Assembly: GCF_001280435.1 (NCBI RefSeq)
Contig: NZ_LBIP01000016.1
Location: 124,001 to 188,000 of the forward strand
Direction of reading: 5' to 3'
Length of the DNA stretch: 64,000 nucleotides
DNA from: Mangrovimonas xylaniphaga
Lineage (GTDB): Bacteria > Bacteroidota > Bacteroidia > Flavobacteriales > Flavobacteriaceae
Shown here: positions 45,275-53,147 of the stretch, one piece after another
Position numbering within the stretch: the first letter of the stretch is position 1
How the letters are laid out: the number at the start of each line of letters is the position of its first letter
Program-made: the position numbers and the translations under genes
Notes under the pieces: generated by a model
Told to the model about the DNA's origin: nothing
Databases searched by the model: none
The model's input: only the letters and a program-made list of their open reading frames with translations

Positions 45275-45297
45275 GAGTTGACAGTATCGTTGACAGT
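45275..45297. repeat. Right arm-type repeat pair (candidate integrase sites)
   Basis: GAGTTGACAGT (45275-45285) and CGTTGACAGT (45288-45297) have GTTGACAGT in common with a 12-base period, matching the pair at 16196-16219. They lie 8-30 bases upstream of the integrase start codon. Confidence 0.6.
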
Positions 45298-45414
45298 AAA
45301 GGTATATTTAAAAGCTTTTTCGAACCAAATCTAAGTAAATAAAACATTACACAAACTCTCGAAACCCTTGATTTTACTACACCTTTGTAAATCGGAGCAA
45401 AAAAAGTTCAATAA

Positions 45415-45427
45415 CCTCTTTCTCCGC
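45415..45427. repeat. attR core (direct repeat, right copy)
   Basis: CCTCTTTCTCCGC is identical to 16143-16155. The upstream bases GTTCAATAA partly match the T-loop sequence GTTCGAATC of the tRNA. Confidence 0.85.
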
Positions 45428-45429
45428 TG

Positions 45430-45463
45430 AAAAGCCTTGCATTTATTGCAGGGCTTTTTTTTA
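45430..45463 (+). terminator. Original tRNA-Ser terminator, displaced to the right of attR
   Basis: A 12-bp stem (AAAAGCCTTGCA with TGCAGGGCTTTT, one G-T pair), a 5-base loop and a T-run. Directly after the att core it would have followed the tRNA before insertion. Confidence 0.7.
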
Positions 45464-45782
45464 TATAGTCCTTTATTCTACAACAACTCCCCTTCCTTTT
45501 CTTAAACCAAGCCAAAATCACTTTAATTAATAATTACACTAACAATTTCAAACCCCATCCCACATTTAAATCTCCTTTTGCAACATCATTTTTAAAGGTT
45601 GTTGTATTTTTGACATCTCTTTTATCGCTTATCTTTTTATGGGTTTAGCTGATGGGGATTTAAAAAAAATGTGAGGAAAACAATGTAAAAGACCTTTAAA
45701 CCACTCTAGACTTTACATCAAAGTGAAATAATAATCTAAATTGGGATTTTCCACTAAGGCACCTCGCTAAATTTACGCTATA
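45464..45782 (+). other. Intergenic region with weak promoter candidate
   Basis: AT-rich, with no ORF or RNA gene seen. TATTTTTG at 45605-45612 fits the minus-7 consensus, with TTTG at 45577-45580 (24-base spacer, slightly long). It could serve the acyl-CoA synthetase gene with a leader of about 165 bases. Confidence 0.4.
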
Positions 45783-47582
45783 ATGAATACTACAGACAAC
45801 AAACAACATAGACTGTTTGATTTTTTATTAGGTGACAATATCAAAATGTTGCCAGAAAACTTCTTACAGTACAAAAAAGACGGTGCCTGGGAGCACTATA
45901 CACCAATCCAACTAAAGGAAATGGCTTTTGGGCTGGCAAATTCACTATTGGCAAAAGGCATAAACGGCAATGAAATCAACATAGAAAACAAATCAAAAGT
46001 TGGATTGATATGCTTCTCATCTCCCGATTGGTTGGTCATTGATTTAGCCGTCCAGCTTACAGGTGCAGTATTAATACCATTATACCCAAACATTTCAAGC
46101 AATGAATTAGTGACCATTTTCAATGAGGCGCAGCTTGAAATCTGTTTTGTGGAGAACATGGAGCTATATGAAAAGTTAAGTTCGGTACAACATTCCATTC
46201 CTTCCTTAAAGGAAATCTATATCATCAACTCAACCAATACGGAGCTTAGCTGGAAACCATTGATTCAACCTTATTCCAGCGCTATTTATGACCAAGTATT
46301 GATTCAGGCCAACAAAGTTCAAGACACCGATGTGTGCACCATTATTTATACATCTGGGACCACAGGAACCCCCAAGGGTGTGATGCTTTCTCACAAAAAC
46401 GCCTATTCCAATATGAAAGCCACGTCTGATGAAGTGTTTGAATATTTAACTCTGGAAGAAAATAGATCCCTAAGTTTTTTACCGCTGAATCATATTTATG
46501 AGAAAATGGCCATGTATTTTTATACTTACAATGGCTTTACTATTTCGTTTGCCGAAAGCGTAGACAAGGTGGCTGAGAACCTGAGAGAAGTAAAACCATA
46601 TATGTTCTGTGCGGTACCTAGGCTTTTGGAAAAGGTTTATGAAAAAATAATTTCTATAGGAGAAACCCAAACGGGCCTTAAAAGAACCATCTTTTTTTGG
46701 GCTGTTAAGCTAGCAAATAGATATGAATTTAATCAAAAATCAAATCTTGCCTATAAACTTCAATTATGGTTGGCGGATAAACTTATCTACAAGAAATGGC
46801 GTGAAGCTCTTGGCGGAAATGTAAAAGCCATCATTATGGGTGGTGGTGCTTGCCAAGAACGGTTAATACGCGTTTTTGGAGCTGCAGGAATTAAAGTTGT
46901 GGAGGGTTATGGTCTCACCGAAACCTCTCCTATCATAGCCTTCAATCGCACCAATGATATTAGACCGGGAACCGTTGGAAAGCCCCTAAAGTCAGTTCAA
47001 ATTAAGCTTTTGGAAGACGGAGAAATTTGCTGTAAGGGAGACAATGTGATGGTAGGCTATTTTAAACGCCCTGAAGAAACCGAAAAAGTTTTGAAAGATG
47101 GTTGGTTCTGCACTGGAGATATTGGAGAAATGGTCGATTCCAAATATTTAAAAATCACCGATCGTAAAAAGGAAATGTTCAAGACTTCAGGTGGTAAGTA
47201 TGTGGTACCGCAACCTATAGAAAACAAAATGAAAGAGAGTTTTCTAATTGAACAGATCATGGTGGTTGGAGATGGCCAAAAATTTGTCTCGGCATTGATT
47301 GTCCCTAACTTTTCCGGTTTAGCCGATTGGTGCCGAAAGCATTCCATCCCATACGTAGGCAAAGAAATTGCCCTAAAATCGGAAAATATCACCAAGCTTT
47401 ACCAAAGTATCATAGACCGATACAACCCACTGTTCAACCATGTGGAGCAAATCAAAAAATTTGTGCTGTTGCCGGAAGAATGGACTGTTGATAAAGGCGA
47501 ACTGACTCCAAGTATGAAAATCAAAAGGAAGGTCATTGCTAAAAAACATGAGACTGATATCGCTCAACTATATGGTCTTTAA
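45783..47582 (+). CDS. Long-chain acyl-CoA synthetase (AMP-forming)
   Basis: Adenylate-forming enzyme (599 residues) of the FadD/FAA1-like class that activates fatty acids with ATP and CoA. The P-loop-like motif YTSGTTGTPKG is near residue 190. GYGLTETSP (about 375) and TGDIGEM with ITDRKKEMFKTSGGKYV complete the A5-A10 motifs. LPLNHIYEK is the long-chain-type A4 motif. The length is normal for the eukaryote-like long-chain subfamily common in Bacteroidota. It is the first chromosomal gene right of the element and stands alone, closed by a strong terminator. Confidence 0.93.
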   Translation: MNTTDNKQHRLFDFLLGDNIKMLPENFLQYKKDGAWEHYTPIQLKEMAFGLANSLLAKGINGNEINIENKSKVGLICFSSPDWLVIDLAVQLTGAVLIPLYPNISSNELVTIFNEAQLEICFVENMELYEKLSSVQHSIPSLKEIYIINSTNTELSWKPLIQPYSSAIYDQVLIQANKVQDTDVCTIIYTSGTTGTPKGVMLSHKNAYSNMKATSDEVFEYLTLEENRSLSFLPLNHIYEKMAMYFYTYNGFTISFAESVDKVAENLREVKPYMFCAVPRLLEKVYEKIISIGETQTGLKRTIFFWAVKLANRYEFNQKSNLAYKLQLWLADKLIYKKWREALGGNVKAIIMGGGACQERLIRVFGAAGIKVVEGYGLTETSPIIAFNRTNDIRPGTVGKPLKSVQIKLLEDGEICCKGDNVMVGYFKRPEETEKVLKDGWFCTGDIGEMVDSKYLKITDRKKEMFKTSGGKYVVPQPIENKMKESFLIEQIMVVGDGQKFVSALIVPNFSGLADWCRKHSIPYVGKEIALKSENITKLYQSIIDRYNPLFNHVEQIKKFVLLPEEWTVDKGELTPSMKIKRKVIAKKHETDIAQLYGL

Positions 47583-47593
47583 AATATAAAACA

Positions 47594-47622
47594 AAAAAAT
47601 CCGCTCAATGAGCGGATTTTTT
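47594..47622. terminator. Bidirectional terminator
   Basis: AAAAAATCCGCTC and GAGCGGATTTTTT form a 13-bp stem with a 3-base loop, with A- and T-runs on both sides. It serves the acyl-CoA synthetase gene and the convergent tolC-like gene. Confidence 0.9.
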
Positions 47623-47642
47623 ATGCTAAATAGTTTCCTTTA

Positions 47643-49067
47643 CTACTCCAAGGTATTCAATATTTGGGCAAACTTTGCTTTGGTAGAAAGCACCTTATTA
47701 TTAATGTCAATACGCTTCAATTCTGTTTCAATCAATTTGGCCTCTCGATAATTGATCAAAAACAAAGAACCTTCCCCCAACTCAAATCGTTCTTGCTCAA
47801 AAGCGACCAATTGCTTGTAATCATTTACCAAATTTTGAGCAATGGCACTTTGGTTTTCATAGGAGTCTATTTCCTGCTGAACGGCGTTAATTTTGTTAAG
47901 CAAACTTACTTTTGTTGCGGATAAACTAAATTCAACATCCTGCAATTTCAATTTGGTAAGCTTCAAATCGCCACGCTCCTTTCGCAAAAACAAAGGCATA
48001 CTAATGTTGAGCCCAGCTTTATAATTATGAACCGTCAACGAATTTATACGTTCGTAATCACTGGTTAAAAAATTGTATTGTGCATCTATTTTAGGCAAAA
48101 GGTTATTGGTGTTCAACCGTTTTTCCAATACCAATTGCTCTTTTTCCAAGTTGATAGCCAGTATTTTTGGATGGTTTACCAAAAGTTCCTCGTTCACTTC
48201 TAACAAACTACTATTCAACACTTGATCCGCAATAAACAGGGAATTTTCATCTGGCACCAAACTATAATCCAATTCCACCGGTGTATTGTTTTCAAGCCAT
48301 AAATAATTGGAAAGTTCCAATTGCGATTTCACATAGTTAATTCGGGATTTCTCTACATCCAATTCCCTATTTTTTAAATTGATACTCGCTTCCAAAGTAT
48401 CCACAGCAGGCTTATCCCCAGCCTCAAAGCTCACCACAACATTGGATAAGCGTTCTCGAGCGTTCTCTTGAAATGAAGCATACACCTGATACTCCTGATA
48501 ATACTTCAACCAGCTAAAATAAGCTTCAACCGCATTGTAGAGCACTTCATTCACCGCCAAACTTTGCTTGTTCAAACTAATGTCCCTATAAAGCTTTGCC
48601 TGTTTTAATGTGGTCATACGTTGGTTGGCCAAAAAGCCTTTTGCCAAGGACATGGACACTCCTGCGCTATAAAGACCATCTTCTGGAACTTTAGCCTCAG
48701 GATTTAGGTAATAGCCTTCATTATTTTCATAATTGGCCTTAAACTCAATTCCGTACCACGTAGGGATTTTAAATGCTGCATTGAGCTTATCATAATACTC
48801 TGTACCTGTAAATTCCTTTTTACCGTAATCCACTTCTATTTTGGGATCGAAAGCCCCGCGAGCCTTAAGCAGTTTTGCCTCTCCTTCACTCGCAATCAAG
48901 TGGGCCTGCTTTACCACGGGATGGTACTGCTTTACATAGCCCAAAAATTCTTCCAAAGTAAAAATACTATCAGCCACCGTTTGCCCCTGAACCTTAAAGT
49001 TCACGGCACTTAACAGTAATACAATAATCACTATATATTTAGGAAAATGCATGTTTTTAAAAACCAT
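47643..49067 (-). CDS. TolC-family outer-membrane efflux protein
   Basis: Outer-membrane channel subunit (474 residues) of a tripartite exporter. The signal peptide lies in the first 28 residues, and a Met at residue 6 is an alternative start that also gives a full signal. The body shows the TolC pattern of long helices with two related halves (YLSWLKYYQEYQVY..., EQERFELGEGSLFLINYREAKLIETEL) and the E-x-G-x-x-x-L-I/L-x-x-R repeat motif. It is the last gene of the TetR-ABC-HlyD-TolC operon, 23 bases after the HlyD-like gene. Substrate unknown. Confidence 0.9.
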   Translation of the reverse strand: MVFKNMHFPKYIVIIVLLLSAVNFKVQGQTVADSIFTLEEFLGYVKQYHPVVKQAHLIASEGEAKLLKARGAFDPKIEVDYGKKEFTGTEYYDKLNAAFKIPTWYGIEFKANYENNEGYYLNPEAKVPEDGLYSAGVSMSLAKGFLANQRMTTLKQAKLYRDISLNKQSLAVNEVLYNAVEAYFSWLKYYQEYQVYASFQENARERLSNVVVSFEAGDKPAVDTLEASINLKNRELDVEKSRINYVKSQLELSNYLWLENNTPVELDYSLVPDENSLFIADQVLNSSLLEVNEELLVNHPKILAINLEKEQLVLEKRLNTNNLLPKIDAQYNFLTSDYERINSLTVHNYKAGLNISMPLFLRKERGDLKLTKLKLQDVEFSLSATKVSLLNKINAVQQEIDSYENQSAIAQNLVNDYKQLVAFEQERFELGEGSLFLINYREAKLIETELKRIDINNKVLSTKAKFAQILNTLE

Positions 49068-49090
49068 TATATCTTTTTAAATGATAGCTG

Positions 49091-50452
49091 TTACTTTTTT
49101 GAATCACTTTTTTGGGCTGCATCCGTCCCATTAGGGGTATAGAAATTTGGAGGAAAACTGTTGATCTGTCTCCACAATTCAAACCAAATAGGCACGTCTT
49201 CCAAAAGCGCAATGGTTTTGGCTCCCGATCCCACACGTAGGGCTTCTGGCCACGGTCCATAATCTGGATCTCGTGTAATCAATACCCGGTACATTCCATT
49301 TTGACTAGCAAAATTTTCAATAGCTACAATTTGCGCCCCATAGGTTCCGTAGGACACATTGGGCCACCCACTAAACACGATTGCAGGCCAACCTTCAAAC
49401 TCTACCTGCACATGTTCGCCTTTATGCAACAAGGGCAAATCTATAGGCTTGACGTACATTTCAACAGCAAGCTCATAATTGGCGGGCATGATCCCAACCA
49501 AAGGCTCTCCTTCTTTAAAAGTTTCCCCTATCCCCGATTTTATGGCCTTATTGATATAACCATCTTGAGGCGCTGTAATGAAAAGTAAACTGTTACGTTT
49601 TTCATAATTAGCCAAGTTATTTTCTAGTTTCGATACCTGTGCTTCGGTATCCAAAGCACTGGATTCTGCCGAATACAAATCACTTTGGGCCTTTGCCAAC
49701 TTATCGCCATAAGTAGCGCGAATGGTAGAAATATTCAATTCTGAATTAATGACTTCATTTTTAGAAGCCAGCCATTTGTTTTCCTGTGAAATCAACTTGG
49801 CATTGGCCTCCTGCAATTTATTGCGGTATTCTTCCACATCCTTCACCGCTTTCAGCCCTTTTTCCTGTAAGGTCACGGTTCTTTCAAATTGGGTTTGGGC
49901 AATTTGTGCTTTAGTTTTAACAGCTTCCAAATCGATACTATCCGATTCTACTTTTAATTTGGACTGCAACAATTTGTTTTTAGCCTGCTCCAACTTCAAC
50001 TGCTGCTCCTGTTGCAGGGCAGCGTACTGATTCTTGAGTGCTTGTACTTTGGAACGATAAGCTTCCACAGAAGCCGACTTCGCCCTAATTTGCTCTCCAG
50101 TTCTATCGGTTAGTTGCTCATCAAAATACTCGCTCTTGATTTCCGAAATCTTAAGAATGGTATCGCCTTCCTTCACAAAATCGCCTTCCTGCACCAACCA
50201 AGCATCAATGCGTCCTGGAATTGGCGACTGAAGTGTTTGCGGCCTTTGGTTAGGTTTTAAAGTAGTCACCAAACCTTTACTGGTGATATTTTGTGTCCAA
50301 GGCAAAAACAGAATCACAATCAACAAAATAGTACTCACCAAAAGCACCCTTCTGAACAAACGATGGTGGTTTTTATGCAAGGTTGCCTTACCAGATTTGA
50401 ATTGTTCCAAATCCAAAAATTCCGAGACTTTATTATTTGAAATGTTTAGCAT
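49091..50452 (-). CDS. HlyD-family membrane-fusion protein
   Basis: Periplasmic adaptor (453 residues). One N-terminal membrane helix lies at about 33-52. The lipoyl half-motif after it reads SPIPGRIDAWLVQEGDFVKEGDTIL, and its partner is ITAPQDGYINKAIKSGIGETFKEGEPL. A long coiled coil (about 115-290, rich in EAK/QL heptads) bridges to the outer-membrane channel, and a beta-barrel domain follows. It starts 5 bases after the ABC gene. It connects the inner-membrane ABC protein to the TolC-like channel, as in type I secretion or drug export. Confidence 0.93.
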   Translation of the reverse strand: MLNISNNKVSEFLDLEQFKSGKATLHKNHHRLFRRVLLVSTILLIVILFLPWTQNITSKGLVTTLKPNQRPQTLQSPIPGRIDAWLVQEGDFVKEGDTILKISEIKSEYFDEQLTDRTGEQIRAKSASVEAYRSKVQALKNQYAALQQEQQLKLEQAKNKLLQSKLKVESDSIDLEAVKTKAQIAQTQFERTVTLQEKGLKAVKDVEEYRNKLQEANAKLISQENKWLASKNEVINSELNISTIRATYGDKLAKAQSDLYSAESSALDTEAQVSKLENNLANYEKRNSLLFITAPQDGYINKAIKSGIGETFKEGEPLVGIMPANYELAVEMYVKPIDLPLLHKGEHVQVEFEGWPAIVFSGWPNVSYGTYGAQIVAIENFASQNGMYRVLITRDPDYGPWPEALRVGSGAKTIALLEDVPIWFELWRQINSFPPNFYTPNGTDAAQKSDSKK

Positions 50453-50457
50453 AGTGT

Positions 50458-52122
50458 TTACGAGTTAATCATGTGACCATCTTCCAAAATAATGTGCTTG
50501 TTGCACATGCGTTTCCATACATTGAGGTTACTTACCACAATCACGCTCCAAGGGTTGGAGGCGCCACATAAGTATTGAAAGATCTTTTCGGATTCTTCAA
50601 TATTGAACTGCTTTAAAGGCTCTTCCAAAATGAGCACTTTAGGCTGTTTTAAAATGGCTCTTGCCAATAATAATTTCGCTGAAATAAAATAAGGTATCTG
50701 TTTTCCTTCTGGTTTCAATAAGGTGTTCAATCCTTTAGGCTGGCGCTTTAAAAAATTGGACAACCCAAGTTTTTCAAACACTTGAAAAATGGCTTCATCA
50801 CTTATTTCAGGATTTCCAAAAGTGACATTTTCCCTAATAGTACCCTCAAAAGGTGATTCTTCGGAAAGGACCATCCCCAAATGCGACCGGTATTTGTTAA
50901 TATGCAAACTCTCTATAGAAAGATTGTCTATATAAATATACCCATCGGTTGGCGCCAATACCCCTGCTATAAGCTGCAACAAGCTGGATTTCCCCGAACC
51001 ACTGTCCCCTTGAATCAACACACGGTCTGTAGGTTCAATTGTAAAAGAAATATGTTCCAAAATTGGTTTCTTCCGATTGAATACTCTATAGCCAGCATTT
51101 TTCAATTCAATGGTAAAAGGCTTGGCTGCGGTAATCTCTTCGCCATATTGATTCTCGATGGGCTTGTCTACCACCTGGCCTAACTTTTCAATGGCCGTTA
51201 ACACATCGTAAAAAGACTCCAATCCTAAAATGAGTTTTTCCACGGAAGCAATAATTAAAATGATAATGATTTCCGCCGCAACAAACTGCCCGATATTCAT
51301 CTGCTGATGCAATACCAAATAGCCTCCAACCAACAACAATCCAGCAGTTACCAATACTTTAAAACCAATCATTTGCTTGAACTGCAACATCAAGATTTTA
51401 AAATGGCTTTCACGTGAATTCACATAATCAAACACCAAATCATCTGTTTTGTTCATGGCCAGACTGGTCTTCCCCGAAAGTTTAAAACTGATTACTGTAC
51501 GGGCAATTTCTTCCAGCCAATGGGCCATTTTATACTTGTATTTAGACTCCGTCAAACTGGTATCCAAGCCCTTTTTGGCGGTATATTTGAACACGATAAT
51601 GATAAGCCCTATTAACAGCAAACCAAACACAATAAAAAACGGGTGGTAAAAAGACAGTAGAATAAGGGCGAAAATGATCTGCAGGAATGCCGAAGGAATA
51701 TCAATCAAAATCTTTGACAATCCCTTTTGGATGCTTAGCGTATCAAAAAAACGGTTAGCAAGTTCTGGCAAGTAGTAATTGCGCATTTCATTCATTTTTA
51801 TTTTAGGAAACCTGTAGGCCAAATCAAATGAAGCCCTGGCGAAAATGCGTTGCTGAATGCTCTCAATAATACGAATCTGGAAAAGTTTTAAAATCCCCGT
51901 AAAGGCCACTCCAGCCGTTACCAACACCACCAACACAATCCACGATGTAGACACTTGCCCTCCTTGCAAAAGCGTAATAATAGCTTGAATTCCCAACGGC
52001 AAGGTCAAAGCCAAAATACCTTCAAAAATTGCAAAATAGGCCACTCTAAAAATGTCTTCCTTTTCTAGCTGCACCAAGCCCAAAAAGCGTTTCCAAGGTG
52101 ATAGGGTTTCGTTATTCTTCAT
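50458..52122 (-). CDS. ABC transporter, fused permease-ATPase with degenerate catalytic motifs
   Basis: Half-transporter (554 residues) with a six-helix type-1 exporter domain (about 25-310) and a C-terminal nucleotide-binding domain. Walker A is intact (GDSGSGKSS, 372-380). Other motifs are eroded. The Q-loop glutamine is missing (LGMVLSEESPF), and the LSGGQ signature is replaced by IPYFISAK (476-483). Walker B ends LILEEP instead of LILDEP, and the switch histidine is absent (VVSNLN, 529-534). It may bind ATP but hydrolyse poorly, or need a partner. It overlaps the tetR-like gene by 11 bases and precedes hlyD by 5. It lacks the N-terminal C39-like domain of peptide exporters. Confidence 0.88.
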   Translation of the reverse strand: MKNNETLSPWKRFLGLVQLEKEDIFRVAYFAIFEGILALTLPLGIQAIITLLQGGQVSTSWIVLVVLVTAGVAFTGILKLFQIRIIESIQQRIFARASFDLAYRFPKIKMNEMRNYYLPELANRFFDTLSIQKGLSKILIDIPSAFLQIIFALILLSFYHPFFIVFGLLLIGLIIIVFKYTAKKGLDTSLTESKYKYKMAHWLEEIARTVISFKLSGKTSLAMNKTDDLVFDYVNSRESHFKILMLQFKQMIGFKVLVTAGLLLVGGYLVLHQQMNIGQFVAAEIIIILIIASVEKLILGLESFYDVLTAIEKLGQVVDKPIENQYGEEITAAKPFTIELKNAGYRVFNRKKPILEHISFTIEPTDRVLIQGDSGSGKSSLLQLIAGVLAPTDGYIYIDNLSIESLHINKYRSHLGMVLSEESPFEGTIRENVTFGNPEISDEAIFQVFEKLGLSNFLKRQPKGLNTLLKPEGKQIPYFISAKLLLARAILKQPKVLILEEPLKQFNIEESEKIFQYLCGASNPWSVIVVSNLNVWKRMCNKHIILEDGHMINS

Positions 52123-52792
52123 GCATTAGGGTGTTAAAAATGACGTTTGTGTAAAATTGGGTAACCGACGTAGCATCGGTATTGTTGGTAAGCGTTTTAA
52201 AATGGTCTGCAAAAAAGTGTTGGTGCAAAGCCCCCTCAACCGTAGAACTGGCCAAACTCAATGGAAATTGATAACTGCCATTATAGTCCTGAATAACTTC
52301 TGCAAAGCGCTTCACCACACGTTTAAAAGGCATAAAAAAGCCTTCTTCATTTTCGGTATCGACATCGCAGGTAAGGTATGCCTTGGCATTTTCCTTGATA
52401 ATGATTTTGTTGAGCAATACCTCGTTGATATGCTCAAAATTGCTATCCTGTTCTGTGGTTCTAGTAAGTACCTCGATGGCCTTTTCAAGTTTTTCCTTGG
52501 GAGCTTTTAAGGCAAAGGTTTCCAACACCAATTGGTACTCTATCCATACCCAATACCAAGAAGTCAAGTACATCAACAAATGGTGTTTGCTCTCAAAATA
52601 CCTATAAATAGAACTCTCATTGGAATTAATATCGGCTCCCAACTTTTTAAAATTGAACTGCTCAAAGCCAAGTTGATCAATGAGTTCAATGCTATGCTTG
52701 ATGATGCGCTTTCCCAGTTCTGAGGTCTCAGGATCTTTGATAAAGATGCCCTTGGGAACTTCAATTTTAAAATTTTGCAGCAAATTGATCAT
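52112..52792 (-). CDS. TetR-family transcriptional regulator of the exporter operon
   Basis: A 226-residue regulator. The N-terminal TetR helix-turn-helix (about 26-75) reads GKRIIKHSIELIDQLGFEQFNFKKLGADINSNESSIYRYFESKHHLLMYL in outline, with the typical xSxxSIYRYFxSK recognition helix. The ligand-binding domain is helical and unassigned. It is first in the operon and overlaps the ABC gene by 11 bases. A long palindrome begins 15 bases upstream of its start, which fits autorepression of the operon relieved by an exported ligand. Confidence 0.9.
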   Translation of the reverse strand: MINLLQNFKIEVPKGIFIKDPETSELGKRIIKHSIELIDQLGFEQFNFKKLGADINSNESSIYRYFESKHHLLMYLTSWYWVWIEYQLVLETFALKAPKEKLEKAIEVLTRTTEQDSNFEHINEVLLNKIIIKENAKAYLTCDVDTENEEGFFMPFKRVVKRFAEVIQDYNGSYQFPLSLASSTVEGALHQHFFADHFKTLTNNTDATSVTQFYTNVIFNTLMHEE

Positions 52793-52806
52793 TATAATAA
52801 TTATTT

Positions 52807-52847
52807 AAATCACAAATCTAATAGTATTACTATTATAATTGTGATTT
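52807..52847. promoter_or_regulatory. Palindromic operator upstream of the tetR-like gene
   Basis: A 41-base near-palindrome: perfect core TAATAGTATTACTATTA (52819-52835) flanked by AAATCACAA and TTGTGATTT, with only two mismatched pairs. It begins 15 bases before the regulator start, a typical autoregulatory position. Confidence 0.65.
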
Positions 52848-53147
52848 GATATATTAAAAATTTGTGAAAATTTCTACAAAATGAGCAACCTAAGACTTTA
52901 TAACATTATTTGATTCGACTTCTTTTTTCAACTGCCAAACCATAGCAAAACAAATAACACTCTAAAATACAACATCTTAACACAAACACTAGTGACTTTT
53001 GATTAAATTTTTTAAATGAATGAATAAGGAAAGAAAGCCTTCTGAAGAGATATATTCCTACAATTTTGAAAGAAAGTTGTTATTTTAGAAGAGTCAATAG
53101 CTAGAATCCTTAAGAAGGATTATTTCTAATTAATTTAAGTAGCAACT
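52848..53147. other. Intergenic region
   Basis: AT-rich spacer of 300 bases between the exporter operator and the DUF4209-like gene. I see no ORF, RNA gene or clear TAnnTTTG element. Divergent promoters are expected here. Confidence 0.5.

Larger units (their letters stand above)
16143..45427. mobile_element. Integrative element inserted in tRNA-Ser, carrying a defence island
   Basis: A stretch of about 29.3 kb bounded by a 13-bp direct repeat (CCTCTTTCTCCGC) whose left copy is the 3' end of tRNA-Ser. A tyrosine recombinase gene starts about 150 bases inside the right end and points inward. Paired repeats with the core GTTGACA and a 12-base period lie inside both ends. The content is accessory: excisionase-like, ribbon-helix-helix, DUF3987 and primase-like genes, a type I R-M system, a five-gene nuclease/helicase operon, and caspase-like and tail-collar-like exported proteins. 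The flanking genes are housekeeping. No relaxase, type IV secretion or phage structural genes are recognised, so its mode of transfer is unknown. Confidence 0.88.
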
